A DNA stretch of 64,000 bases from Thalassotalea fonticola (GTDB lineage: Bacteria > Pseudomonadota > Gammaproteobacteria > Enterobacterales > Alteromonadaceae), in contig NZ_CP136600.1 in assembly GCF_032911225.1 (NCBI RefSeq), forward strand, positions 2,046,001 through 2,110,000, in the 5' to 3' direction. Below the pieces are notes generated by a model. That model searched no databases and was not told the DNA's origin. It worked only from the letters and a program-made list of their open reading frames with translations. Below, piece after piece: positions 51,575-60,278 of this stretch (within the stretch, counting starts at the first letter, position 1; each line of letters opens with the position of its first letter). The position numbers were made by a program, and so were the translations under genes.

Positions 51575-53410
51575 ATGACGATCAAATTAGCGCAATGTTT
51601 TGGCTTTTGCTTTTTTCTGCTCGTCGGTTTCGGTCTTATTAGTATACCTGCACAGGCAAATAGCTTAACGGGCACTGAAATTGATAAATTAATTTCACAA
51701 GCGATTGCCGTTCGTTCCAGTGATAGCAAGATATTCAACCAAAACCTTGATTTATTAACGGAACAAAAAGCGCTACTTAGCCCCGCACAAAATGAAGAAT
51801 ACCTATATTTACAAGCCTATAAATTGGGCATTGAAGGCAATTTTAAACAGTCAATTATTGCCCACAAAAAAGTGGAACACTCAAAGAACATTAATGTAAG
51901 AGTAAGAAGTTTAAAAACCCAATTAAATTTACAATTTTTAGCCAATAACTTTGCTGAAAGTAATGCTTTGGTCAATAAACTATTAATCGAGTTGCCTACC
52001 TTAACAAACGGCTCCTTGAGAAACGATATCTTAGAGACTATCGCTTTTTATTATAATCATATAGAAGAGTTTAATTTGGCATTAAATTATCTAAAATTAA
52101 TCGATAAAGAGCATAATTATAACCGCGATATATGTTATCAGGAAGAATTTAATCTATTGAGTTTATTAGGGCTGAAGCAAATAACGGCCGATGATCCAAC
52201 CATTTTTGAGCACATTAATTTCTGCTATAAAAATAATGAATTTATAATGGGTAATAGCTTATTATTAGAGCAAGCAAGGTATTTAAACCAAGAGCAAAAA
52301 CACGCACAAGCCATTGAGGTGTTAACAGCTCAGAAAACACAAATTTTGGCGAACAAATTTACGCCTCATTATCAAATGTTATTTAGCCAATTATCCAGCG
52401 CTTACCTGGGGCTTTCGCAACTTGAACTTGCTAAAGAATACGGCGAGAAAGCATTGGCGCAAGTTAAAGATAATGATCATTCAAAATGGGCGCTGCAAAT
52501 TTACCAAATACTCGCCAACATTGCCAAGCAACAGGCTGATTTTGAGCTAGCGATAGATTACTTACTGCGCTACGAAAAAATTCAACGAACAATTAACTCT
52601 ATTGAACAGCAAAAAGCCTATGCTCGGGCGCAAATAGATCATACACGTTTTAATAAAGTACAATACAAGCACAAACTCGTTAAGGAAAAAATCCAAGCAG
52701 AACAAAAACATAACAATGCCTTTAGCGAAATGTTAAGTTATATAAACAAGTTTGAAAATGCCCGGGTGTTACTTGCTATACAAATATGTGGCATATTATT
52801 GTTGGGAGCAGGTATATTATATATTCGTCATTTACAAATAGTTGAAAATGAAAAAAACCGTCATGATCCATTAACCAAGTTATTTAATCGCAATCGCTTT
52901 ATTGATTTAGCGGCAACCACTGTTTACCAACATAAAAAATGGCAAATGGACTTAAGCTTACTAGTGGTTAACATTGATAATTTTAGAGGCTTTAATCAAC
53001 AACACAGTTATAACAAAGGCGACCAATTATTAACGCTAATTGCGCAAATTTTACATAATTACGTGCGCATTGATGAGCATATAGCGCGTACCGGCGCCGA
53101 TGAATTTAGTTTATTGCTACCTAAATTCAACGTCAAACAAGCATCACAGATTGCACAAAACATTCACCTTGAAATGGCAAAGGTCAGTAATGAGTTGCAG
53201 CTAGAAGATGAAGAGATAACTGTTAGCATAGGTATAAGTGACGCTGAATTAAGCGAGTTTTCATTGAAGTATCTAATCGCTGACAGCTCAAAGGCATTGC
53301 GCAAGGCGAAAGCTGATGACGGCAATACCAGCTGCTGTTTTGAAAGCTCAATGACCGATCGTGAAAAATATAAAATTGACGATAACGGCTTAAAGTATTT
53401 TTTTGAATAA
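51575..53410 (+). CDS. Exported TPR/membrane/GGDEF protein, paralogue 2
   Basis: This 611-residue paralogue of the preceding protein has the same order: signal peptide (cleavage near IPAQA), TPR-like periplasmic part, helix near 400-420 (GILLLGAGILYIRHLQ) and GGDEF domain (DPLTKLFNRNRFIDLA). The active loop is GADEF at 507-511 and the I-site is RxxE. The N-terminal motif EIDKLISQAIAVRSSD recurs in all three copies. Intergenic distance to the first copy is 125 bp. Very similar in its C-terminal third to copy 1 and more diverged in the TPR part, as expected when the sensor evolves faster. Confidence 0.85.
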   Translation: MTIKLAQCFGFCFFLLVGFGLISIPAQANSLTGTEIDKLISQAIAVRSSDSKIFNQNLDLLTEQKALLSPAQNEEYLYLQAYKLGIEGNFKQSIIAHKKVEHSKNINVRVRSLKTQLNLQFLANNFAESNALVNKLLIELPTLTNGSLRNDILETIAFYYNHIEEFNLALNYLKLIDKEHNYNRDICYQEEFNLLSLLGLKQITADDPTIFEHINFCYKNNEFIMGNSLLLEQARYLNQEQKHAQAIEVLTAQKTQILANKFTPHYQMLFSQLSSAYLGLSQLELAKEYGEKALAQVKDNDHSKWALQIYQILANIAKQQADFELAIDYLLRYEKIQRTINSIEQQKAYARAQIDHTRFNKVQYKHKLVKEKIQAEQKHNNAFSEMLSYINKFENARVLLAIQICGILLLGAGILYIRHLQIVENEKNRHDPLTKLFNRNRFIDLAATTVYQHKKWQMDLSLLVVNIDNFRGFNQQHSYNKGDQLLTLIAQILHNYVRIDEHIARTGADEFSLLLPKFNVKQASQIAQNIHLEMAKVSNELQLEDEEITVSIGISDAELSEFSLKYLIADSSKALRKAKADDGNTSCCFESSMTDREKYKIDDNGLKYFFE

Positions 53411-53425
53411 TGGATAAACATTTAG

Positions 53426-55273
53426 ATGATTAAACCCAACTGTTATTTGCTTAAACAGTTTAAAGCGTTTAGCAAATATGTATGCTCGGTATTAACTATA
53501 TTGGTACTTATACCTGTATTTAGTCACCTATCGTATGCTACAGAGAACCTTACAGCTATTGGTGATTTATCTACTGATGAGTTGATAAGCAAAGCAATAA
53601 AGGTAAAAAGCAGCGATTTAGAGTTGAATCAAACGATTATAAATGCACTAAAAATACGCAGTTACAATATGAACTGGCAACAACAAGATCAATATGAGTA
53701 TTTGATCGCTTATGAACAAATTTTATTAGGAAATTATCAACAGGCCATTAAACTTAGCAGAGCAAATATAAATTCCAGAAACATTAACTTTAAGCTTAGG
53801 GCGTATAATACCATCCTGTTTTTAAATGTATTGCTTGGCCAATATTTAGATGCTGCAGAAAATATAAAGCCGGTTTTAGCCGCGTTAAAATCCCCGCAGT
53901 TAGATACTGAAACATTCATTAACACCTACACTACGCTAGCCTATTTTTATAATCAGTTAGATGAACCACAACAGGCGCTAGAGTTTGTAGAACACGTAGT
54001 TGTTAGTGACGATATGCATATAAGCGACAGACAGCAATGCTTTTTGGGTATGCAGCATATTTATGCATTGCAAGGACTGAAAAAATTACAGAATAATGCC
54101 AGCCTCATCGACCAATATTATGATGTTTGCCATAATATTAATGAAAAACTGATTGCTGATCAGATTGTTTCAGCCCATGCATTCGCACAGCTTAATAATA
54201 ACCTGCCCGATAAGGCATTAAAATTGTTGCTAGGCAATTATCAACATGTACTAAATCAGAATTATCCGCAGAATCACATGCGTTTTAACAGCTATCTAGC
54301 CAAAGCCTATCTACAACTGAATAACGTTAGCGAAGCAGGTGAATATGCCGATAAAGCATTAGCGCTGGCAAGTGAGCACCCGTATCATCCTACATTAATG
54401 TTCGCTTATGAGGCTAAATATGAATTGGCCAAATTTAATCAAGATAAACAAGCTGAATTTAGCTCACTACGCAGTAAAATTAACTTACAGCATGAGCTGG
54501 CGCTAAAAAGCAAAGAAAAATCTTTAGCGTTGAACAGTCTAAAGTATGATTTAAAAGAGATTGAAGGTGAACTGCTAGGTTATAAAACAGCAATAAATAA
54601 TGAATTAGAACAAGAGCAAATAAAAATTGGTAACAACAGCGTGTTCGCCAACTTTTTAATCAGTAACAGGCTCATTCAATTGGTATTGTTCGGCTCTATT
54701 ATCTGGTTGATCAGAGCTAACTTCATCAACTGGAAAATTAAGCAACAAATTGTCGCTGATCTGGTGTTTGATAAATCGACCCATTGTTTACATCGTCATG
54801 CTTTTTTACAACAAGCAAAGCAGTTATTAACGCAAGCTAAGCAAGATTCTCAGCCATACAGTTTAGTGATAATGAATATTGATAACTTGCGAGAAGTGAA
54901 TGAAATACAAGGTAATGATAGATCTGACCGGTTAATAAACCTGGTGCTGAACCTGCATAACCAAATATTTACCGAAGCTGGTCTAGTGGGTCGTTTAGGT
55001 GGTGATGAGTTTGGTTTTTTATTAAAAGACTGCGCAATGAAACGAGCAATAGAGTTGTGCGAGGAATACCGTTTGGCGATAAACTTTTTGGATACCAAAC
55101 AAATTTGTTACCAATTTGATGTGACCGCAAGCTTTGGTGTAAGTGATACGCATATAAGTGGTTACAGCATGATGAAACTATTAGCGAATACTGAACAGGC
55201 ACTTAAACAGGCCAAAGATGAGTTTAAGAACTGTACTTGCGGTTTTGAGAGTGACACTGTTATTGCAAGATGA
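53426..55273 (+). CDS. Exported TPR/membrane/GGDEF protein, paralogue 3
   Basis: This 615-residue third copy starts 15 nt after copy 2. It keeps the signal peptide, STDELISKAIKVKSSD motif, TPR-like region and a membrane helix (about 415-430). Its active loop is canonical GGDEF (RLGGDEFGFLL, residues 525-529), but the usual DxLT-LxNR block is replaced by DKSTHCLHRHAFLQQ and the inhibitory site is absent. It is the most diverged of the three, yet the only one with an intact GGDEF. It may be the active cyclase, with the others as sensors or partners. Confidence 0.85.
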   Translation: MIKPNCYLLKQFKAFSKYVCSVLTILVLIPVFSHLSYATENLTAIGDLSTDELISKAIKVKSSDLELNQTIINALKIRSYNMNWQQQDQYEYLIAYEQILLGNYQQAIKLSRANINSRNINFKLRAYNTILFLNVLLGQYLDAAENIKPVLAALKSPQLDTETFINTYTTLAYFYNQLDEPQQALEFVEHVVVSDDMHISDRQQCFLGMQHIYALQGLKKLQNNASLIDQYYDVCHNINEKLIADQIVSAHAFAQLNNNLPDKALKLLLGNYQHVLNQNYPQNHMRFNSYLAKAYLQLNNVSEAGEYADKALALASEHPYHPTLMFAYEAKYELAKFNQDKQAEFSSLRSKINLQHELALKSKEKSLALNSLKYDLKEIEGELLGYKTAINNELEQEQIKIGNNSVFANFLISNRLIQLVLFGSIIWLIRANFINWKIKQQIVADLVFDKSTHCLHRHAFLQQAKQLLTQAKQDSQPYSLVIMNIDNLREVNEIQGNDRSDRLINLVLNLHNQIFTEAGLVGRLGGDEFGFLLKDCAMKRAIELCEEYRLAINFLDTKQICYQFDVTASFGVSDTHISGYSMMKLLANTEQALKQAKDEFKNCTCGFESDTVIAR

Positions 55274-55281
55274 GATATCAG

Positions 55282-55716
55282 TTAATAACCCATAAAGCTT
55301 TCTAAAATAATTACCGCGGATTGGCAGTCAACATTATCTTTTTGTAAGTTTCGATAACCACCCTGTTCAAACAACTGTGCTTTGGCATCGGCTGTGGTTA
55401 GGCGCTCATCTTGTAAATTCACTTCTAAACCAAAGCGTCCTGATAAACGTTTAGCAAACTTTTTTGCCCGCAATGTTAATGGCTGTTCAGTACCATCCAT
55501 ATTCAAGGGTAAACCAACGACCAACAAGTCTGGTTGCCACTCTTTGACAATGCTAGCCATATCATCCCAATTTGGAATGCCATCTTTAGCTTTAATTGAT
55601 TTAACCGGTGAGGCACTACAGGTGATTTCCTGGCCAACTGCGATACCGATATATTTGGTTCCAAAATCAAACCCTAACAAGGTGCGTTGCCCTTGAGGTT
55701 TAACTGACTTTGCCAT
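55282..55716 (-). CDS. ruvX: RuvX/YqgF Holliday junction resolvase-like protein
   Basis: This 144-residue RNase H-fold protein has motifs [17 protein letters not shown] with the first catalytic Asp, [23 protein letters not shown] and [11 protein letters not shown] with the last Asp. In E. coli it processes pre-16S rRNA and is called a resolvase by fold. It lies after yqgE in the rsmE-gshB-yqgE-ruvX order, though a 471-bp repeat-rich gap separates it. It is convergent with the GGDEF gene (8 nt). Confidence 0.93.
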   Translation of the reverse strand: MAKSVKPQGQRTLLGFDFGTKYIGIAVGQEITCSASPVKSIKAKDGIPNWDDMASIVKEWQPDLLVVGLPLNMDGTEQPLTLRAKKFAKRLSGRFGLEVNLQDERLTTADAKAQLFEQGGYRNLQKDNVDCQSAVIILESFMGY

Positions 55717-55775
55717 GATTGTTCCTTTGTTATTATGTTTGTTTAATACCTATCCGTATAAATATCATTTCGTCA

Positions 55776-55966
55776 TCCCTGTCAGTTCGTCACTCCCGTG
55801 AAGACGGGAGTCCATTATGGATACCCGAACAAGCCGGGTATGACGGTTAGAGCTGAGTATGACGGAATCCTCGTCATTTGCGCTAGCTTGTTGTCCCTGT
55901 CAGTTCGTCACTCCCGTGAAGACGGGAGTCCATTATGGATACCGAACAAGCCGGGTATGACGGTTA
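55776..55966. repeat. Two direct copies of a 74-bp REP-like repeat
   Basis: Copy 1 is 55776-55849 and copy 2 is 55894-55966, one base shorter. Each contains ACTCCCGTGAAGACGGGAGT (a GC-rich hairpin) and later GAACAAGCCGGGTATGACGG. This is the sort of REP sequence with a GACGGGAG/CTCCCGTG stem common in gammaproteobacteria. It is in the ruvX-yqgE gap; no gene is seen there. Confidence 0.8.
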
Positions 55967-56047
55967 AACGAGCCGGATATGGTGGGAGAATGATACTGAC
56001 TAGTTTCTGAAACAAGTTCAGGAAGTGGATGTGCTCCTCCCATGCAT

Positions 56048-56139
56048 TTCCTGAACTCGATACGTTAGTATCGCCCTGAACTCGTTTCAGGGTCTATCAG
56101 GATCTGCTCTTCGTTTCTCGTTTCTAGTTGCTCGTTTCT
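56048..56139 (+). repeat. 48-bp intergenic repeat, copy C, with tail
   Basis: 56048-56095 is identical to copies A and B. It continues as TATCAGGATCTGC, then CTTCGTTTCTCGTTTCTAG and another CTCGTTTCTCGG. A shorter related piece (TTTCTGAAACAAGTTCAGGAA) is just upstream near 56003. Confidence 0.8.
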
Positions 56140-56187
56140 CGGTCCTATATCGATCCCGTAACAAGTACGGGACGACCAAATGCCGAA

Positions 56188-56754
56188 TTACGCATGCCCT
56201 ACTTCGCTCGATAAATGGCCTAAATCAATACCAAGCTTTTCCGCCGCTTTTTGCCAGCGAAGTTCTATCGGGGTATCAAATAAAATTTCTTTATCAGCCG
56301 GGGTAGTTAACCAAGAGTTTTCTTGTAACTCTTTTTCTAACTGGCCAGAACCCCAACCGGCATAACCTAAAGTAACAATAAATTGCTCAGGCGATTTATC
56401 AGTGCCCAATGCTTCAAGAATATCTTTACTGGTGGTGATCATAATATCATTGCCAAGTTCGAGTGAACTGTTCCATCCTGATTGAGAATTGTGTAACACA
56501 AAGCCTCTGTCGGTTGCTACGGGTCCACCAGCGAGTACTCGCTGATTAAGATCATCCACTTCGACCTTGTCAGCATCAATTTGCGCGAGCAGCTCATTTA
56601 AAGTAATTCTTACTGGAATATTTATGACTAACCCCATAGCGCCATCTGCGTTATGCTCACAAATATAAGTCACCGTTTTATGAAAATACGGATCCTTTAA
56701 GCTTGGCATAGCGATAAGCAATTGGTTTTCTAAACTTTCCATAGAGTATTCCAT
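56188..56754 (-). CDS. yqgE: YqgE/AlgH family protein (UPF0301)
   Basis: This 188-residue UPF0301 protein has the strands LLIAMPSLKDPYFHKTVTYI, AMGLVINIP, VLAGGPVATDRGFVLH and VTLGYAGWGSGQLEKELQ, all characteristic. Function is not fixed; the Pseudomonas homologue AlgH was named after alginate regulation. Follows gshB by 59 nt and precedes ruvX. Confidence 0.93.
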   Translation of the reverse strand: MEYSMESLENQLLIAMPSLKDPYFHKTVTYICEHNADGAMGLVINIPVRITLNELLAQIDADKVEVDDLNQRVLAGGPVATDRGFVLHNSQSGWNSSLELGNDIMITTSKDILEALGTDKSPEQFIVTLGYAGWGSGQLEKELQENSWLTTPADKEILFDTPIELRWQKAAEKLGIDLGHLSSEVGHA

Positions 56755-56813
56755 TATTTATTCACTGTAATATATAGACCGGTTAAATTGAGGTTTATTC
56801 AATTTTATCAGCA

Positions 56814-57773
56814 TTATTTTTTATTCAGCTCAACCTGCTCTTCAATGGCATCCATTAGTTTACCACTAATATTGATTGGATAAGCCGCTTCAATTTCTCG
56901 AATGCAGGTTGGGCTTGTCACATTAATTTCGGTAACTTTATCACCAATAACATCTAACCCAACAAAATATAAGCCACGTTTTTTAAGCTCTGGCGCTATG
57001 GTTTGTGCTATTAATAAATCACTTGCTGATAATGGTCTGGCTTCACCACGGCCACCTGCGGCTAAATTACCACGGGTTTCACCTTGGGCAGGAATACGTG
57101 CTAAACAATATGGCATAGGCTCGCCATTAACAATTAAGATGCGTTTATCGCCATCTAAAATTTCAGGCATGTATTCTTGTACCATTGCATACATACTGCC
57201 ATGGTTGGTTAACGTTTCGATAATTACGCCAACGTTGGCTTCATTCGGGCTCATTCTAAAAATTGATGAACCGCCCATGCCATCGAGCGGCTTGATGATC
57301 ACATCGCTGTGTTGTTGATGAAATTCACGAATTTTTGCTGAAGAACGAGTGACCAGTGTTCTTGGCGTTAAATCGGCAAACCAGGCAGTAAACAGTTTTT
57401 CATTACAGTCGCGCAAGCTTTGCGGTTTGTTTACCATTAATGTGCCTTGTTCTTCGGCGCGCTCAAGCATATAAGTGACGTAGATGTATTCGGTATCAAA
57501 TGGCGGATCTTTGCGCATTAATACGGCATCAAGGCTAGCTACCTCAATATCTTGTGCAGCCTCAAGTTCATACCACTTTTGAGCATCATCAAACACAGTT
57601 ACTCTGGCGGCATTGGCACGACAAACGCCTTGGTCTAAATACAAGTCTTGCATTTCCATGTAGTAAATTTCATAACCACGTTTTTGCGCTTCAAGCATCA
57701 TAGCCATACTCGAATCTTTTGCTACTTTAACCGTAGAAATTGGATCCATTACTATGCCAAGTTTGATTGTCAT
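56814..57773 (-). CDS. gshB: Glutathione synthetase GshB
   Basis: The 319-residue ATP-grasp ligase joins gamma-glutamylcysteine to glycine. It shows the N-terminal KLGIVMDPISTVKVAKDSS, the ATP-grasp loop VIIKPLDGMGGSSIFRM, RGNLAAGGRGEARPL and FVGLDVIGDKVTEINVTSPT. Length matches the family. Lies between rsmE and yqgE. Confidence 0.96.
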   Translation of the reverse strand: MTIKLGIVMDPISTVKVAKDSSMAMMLEAQKRGYEIYYMEMQDLYLDQGVCRANAARVTVFDDAQKWYELEAAQDIEVASLDAVLMRKDPPFDTEYIYVTYMLERAEEQGTLMVNKPQSLRDCNEKLFTAWFADLTPRTLVTRSSAKIREFHQQHSDVIIKPLDGMGGSSIFRMSPNEANVGVIIETLTNHGSMYAMVQEYMPEILDGDKRILIVNGEPMPYCLARIPAQGETRGNLAAGGRGEARPLSASDLLIAQTIAPELKKRGLYFVGLDVIGDKVTEINVTSPTCIREIEAAYPINISGKLMDAIEEQVELNKK

Positions 57774-57821
57774 TTTTTTGTTTTCCTAACCTTGTTAATT
57801 ATTTAATATAAATTGCTTGAG

Positions 57822-58553
57822 CTAGCTTAAATCACCAAATTTACATTGTAATGCAGTGATTGCCGTAAGTGCCGCCGTTTCAGTTCTCAGTACTCTAGGT
57901 CCTAGTAGTACTTCAGTATAGTTGGCATTACTGGCTTGTTCGATTTCTTCATTGGTTAATCCGCCTTCTGGACCAATTAATAGTCGTACTCGCTCTGCGC
58001 TCATTGGCAACCCCATAATTGAATGCGGCGCTCTTGGGTGTAAATTTATTTTTAACGCCGATGTTTCTTGCGCTAACCATTCGCTTAATGATGCTGGCGC
58101 ACGTACTTCTGGCACCATCGCTCTGCCACTTTGTTCGCAAGCACTAATGACTATTTTTTGCCATTGCTGACGTTTTTTTTCTAAGCGTTCAGCATTTAAT
58201 TTTACGCCGCAGCGTTCAGTAAATAATGGTGTGATGGTGTTAACGCCAAGCTCAACTGATTTTTGTAACGTGAAATCCATCCGGTCACCGCGGGATATCC
58301 CCTGACCTAAGTGAATATTCAATGGTGACTCATTATTACGAGCAGTGCGCTTGCTAATGTTTGCTGTCGCTTGCTTTTTACTTACCTCATTAAGCACAGC
58401 TTGGTAGTCATGACCATCGCCATTAAAAAACGTCACTTCATCGCCAACTTTTAACCTAAGTACGCGCACAACATGACCAAAGGCATCATCTGATAAGGCA
58501 ACTGTACTGTCAGTGTTAAAGTCGGTAGGTTGATAAATTCTAGGGTTACTCAT
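57822..58553 (-). CDS. rsmE: 16S rRNA m3U1498 methyltransferase RsmE
   Basis: This 243-residue SPOUT methyltransferase has an N-terminal PUA-like domain (RIYQPTDFNTDSTVALSDDA) and a SPOUT knot with LLIGPEGGLTNEEIEQA and LGPRVLRTETAALTAITAL at the SAM site. It modifies U1498 in 16S rRNA. It begins the rsmE-gshB-yqgE-ruvX set; the ATG at 58553 follows a 259-bp gap after metK. Confidence 0.95.
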   Translation of the reverse strand: MSNPRIYQPTDFNTDSTVALSDDAFGHVVRVLRLKVGDEVTFFNGDGHDYQAVLNEVSKKQATANISKRTARNNESPLNIHLGQGISRGDRMDFTLQKSVELGVNTITPLFTERCGVKLNAERLEKKRQQWQKIVISACEQSGRAMVPEVRAPASLSEWLAQETSALKINLHPRAPHSIMGLPMSAERVRLLIGPEGGLTNEEIEQASNANYTEVLLGPRVLRTETAALTAITALQCKFGDLS

Positions 58554-58727
58554 ATCAGCGAATATTACTCGTATAAATTATTACCTTAAAGATAAGGGCT
58601 AAGGGTTGAATAAACAATAGGAGGGGAAAATTAAATCTATTATGCGAGAATACAAAATATATACCATCAGTGGCAATTATAAAATCATCCATGAATTAAA
58701 ATTCACGCCAACCAGAAGGCCTGCTCG

Positions 58728-58745
58728 CTCTTCGTTTCTCGTTTC
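58728..58745 (+). repeat. GCTCTTCGTTTCTCG tail repeat after metK
   Basis: GCTCTTCGTTTCTCGTTTC is shared with 42181 and 56106, here upstream of the metK terminator. Only the tail part is present; the 48-bp part is missing. Confidence 0.6.
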
Positions 58746-58757
58746 AAAGTACTATAA

Positions 58758-58785
58758 ACAAAAATGCCAGGACAAGCCTGGCATT
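58758..58785 (-). terminator. metK terminator
   Basis: AATGCCAGG and CCTGGCATT form a perfect 9-bp stem with a 5-nt loop. On the minus strand it is followed by TTTTTGTTT. It is 28 nt after the metK stop at 58813. Confidence 0.85.
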
Positions 58786-58812
58786 AATATTAAAACAGTC
58801 AGTGCAGTTTAT

Positions 58813-60000
58813 TTATAAACCGGCAGCTGCTCTTAAGTGAGCGGCTTTGTCGGTTTTTTCCCAGCTAAATGCAGTAAAGGTATCATCACCGACAGTCATT
58901 TCAAATGGGTCACGACCGAAGTGGCCATATGCAGCAGTTTGTTGATACATAGGATGTAATAAATCGAGCATTTTAGTAATGCCGTAAGGACGTAAATCAA
59001 AGTTTTCACGAACCAACTTAATTAGCGAATCTTCATCAATTTTACCGGTACCGAACGTTTCAATAGAAATTGACGTAGGCTCAGCCACACCAATAGCATA
59101 AGATACCTGAATTTCACAACGGTCAGCTAAACCAGCAGCCACTATATTCTTAGCAACATAACGACCCGCGTATGCCGCACTGCGATCAACTTTTGATGGA
59201 TCTTTACCAGAGAAAGCACCGCCACCATGGCGAGCCATGCCGCCATAAGTATCAACAATAATTTTACGGCCAGTTAAACCACAATCACCTACCGGGCCAC
59301 CAATTACAAAGCGACCGGTTGGGTTGATGAAATACTTAGTATCTTTAGTCAGTAATTCTTCAGGCAAAGTATGCTTGATAATGTTTTCCATTACCGCAGC
59401 ATGTAAATCATCTTGAGTAATATCAGGGTTATGTTGGGTAGATAATACTACTGCATCAATTGCTACCGGCTTGTTATCTTCATAAATAAAAGTAACTTGC
59501 GATTTAGCATCTGGACGTAACCAAGGCAATACGCCTGATTTACGCATTTCTGCTTGACGCTCAACTAAGCGGTGCGAGTAATATAATGGTGCAGGCATCA
59601 ACGATGGTGTTTCATTCGTTGCGTAACCAAACATTAAACCTTGATCGCCAGCACCTTGCTCTTCAGGTTTACTGCGATCGACGCCTTGGGCAATTTCAGG
59701 TGATTGCTGACCAATTAAGTTCATAATGCCACAAGTTTCACCATCAAAACCCACTTCTGACGAGGTATAACCAATGTCAGAAATAACTTTACGAGTAATG
59801 GTTTCCAGATCAACCCAGGCTTCTGTAGTTACTTCACCAGAGATAATAGCAACACCGGTTTTAACCATAGTTTCACACGCCACACGAGCATGCTTATCTT
59901 TAGCAATAATAGCATCAAGAACTGCATCAGAAATTTGATCGGCAATTTTATCTGGGTGACCTTCAGATACTGACTCTGAAGTGAAGTAATGTTTAGTCAT
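58813..60000 (-). CDS. metK: S-adenosylmethionine synthetase MetK
   Basis: The 395-residue enzyme makes SAM from methionine and ATP. Hallmarks: [49 protein letters not shown], the P-loop [18 protein letters not shown] and [18 protein letters not shown]. It has its own promoter region, including MetJ-box-like 8-mers at 60139-60162. SAM supply would also feed the borosin and rRNA methyltransferases here, though no direct link is implied. Confidence 0.97.
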   Translation of the reverse strand: MTKHYFTSESVSEGHPDKIADQISDAVLDAIIAKDKHARVACETMVKTGVAIISGEVTTEAWVDLETITRKVISDIGYTSSEVGFDGETCGIMNLIGQQSPEIAQGVDRSKPEEQGAGDQGLMFGYATNETPSLMPAPLYYSHRLVERQAEMRKSGVLPWLRPDAKSQVTFIYEDNKPVAIDAVVLSTQHNPDITQDDLHAAVMENIIKHTLPEELLTKDTKYFINPTGRFVIGGPVGDCGLTGRKIIVDTYGGMARHGGGAFSGKDPSKVDRSAAYAGRYVAKNIVAAGLADRCEIQVSYAIGVAEPTSISIETFGTGKIDEDSLIKLVRENFDLRPYGITKMLDLLHPMYQQTAAYGHFGRDPFEMTVGDDTFTAFSWEKTDKAAHLRAAAGL

Positions 60001-60138
60001 AATGTCTCTTAATCTTTAAATTTCACGTAAATAGATTATGCTAAAAATTCAATTAGCGAAAAGCGAAATGGATCAAATAAAATCTATTTTTTACAATGAG
60101 GCGAATTCTACATTGCTTTTATAAATAAATCTACCTTT

Positions 60139-60162
60139 TTACGTCTAGACGGCTAAACGAAG
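60139..60162. promoter_or_regulatory. Candidate tandem MetJ boxes upstream of metK
   Basis: Three adjacent 8-mers TTACGTCT, AGACGGCT and AAACGAAG match the MetJ consensus AGACGTCT in 6, 7 and 4 of 8 positions. They lie about 140 bp before the metK ATG, just upstream of a TAGAAT -10 candidate (minus strand, 60110-60105). MetJ-SAM repression of metK is standard in gammaproteobacteria. Confidence 0.5.
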
Positions 60163-60182
60163 ATAAAGTAAAAGAAAAGACT

Positions 60183-60223
60183 AGAATTTAGAAACTAGAA
60201 ACTAGAAACTAGAAACGAAGAGC
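60183..60223 (-). repeat. CTAGAAA tandem tract and inverted tail repeat
   Basis: The plus strand carries TTTAGAAACTAGAAACTAGA and more copies of CTAGAAA, ending GAAACGAAGAGC. That end is the reverse complement of the GCTCTTCGTTTC tail seen at 42181, 56106 and 58728. It lies next to the ALDH7 terminator. Confidence 0.6.
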
Positions 60224-60228
60224 AAAGA

Positions 60229-60259
60229 GCGAACCACTAACTAAGAATGAGTGGTTCGC
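60229..60259 (-). terminator. Terminator of the kinase-lyase/ALDH7 operon
   Basis: GCGAACCACT and AGTGGTTCGC form a perfect 10-bp stem with an 11-nt loop, 20 nt after the ALDH stop at 60279. The following T-rich tract (TCTTTGC) is only moderate. Confidence 0.65.
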
Positions 60260-60278
60260 ATTTATAAAAGAGCGCTAA

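Noticed and set aside
55798..56010. Short ORF of 70 codons in the ruvX-yqgE gap
   Set aside because: It consists of the two REP-like repeats read in frame, with repeated MDTRT/YPNKPGMT-type peptides; no coding signal.
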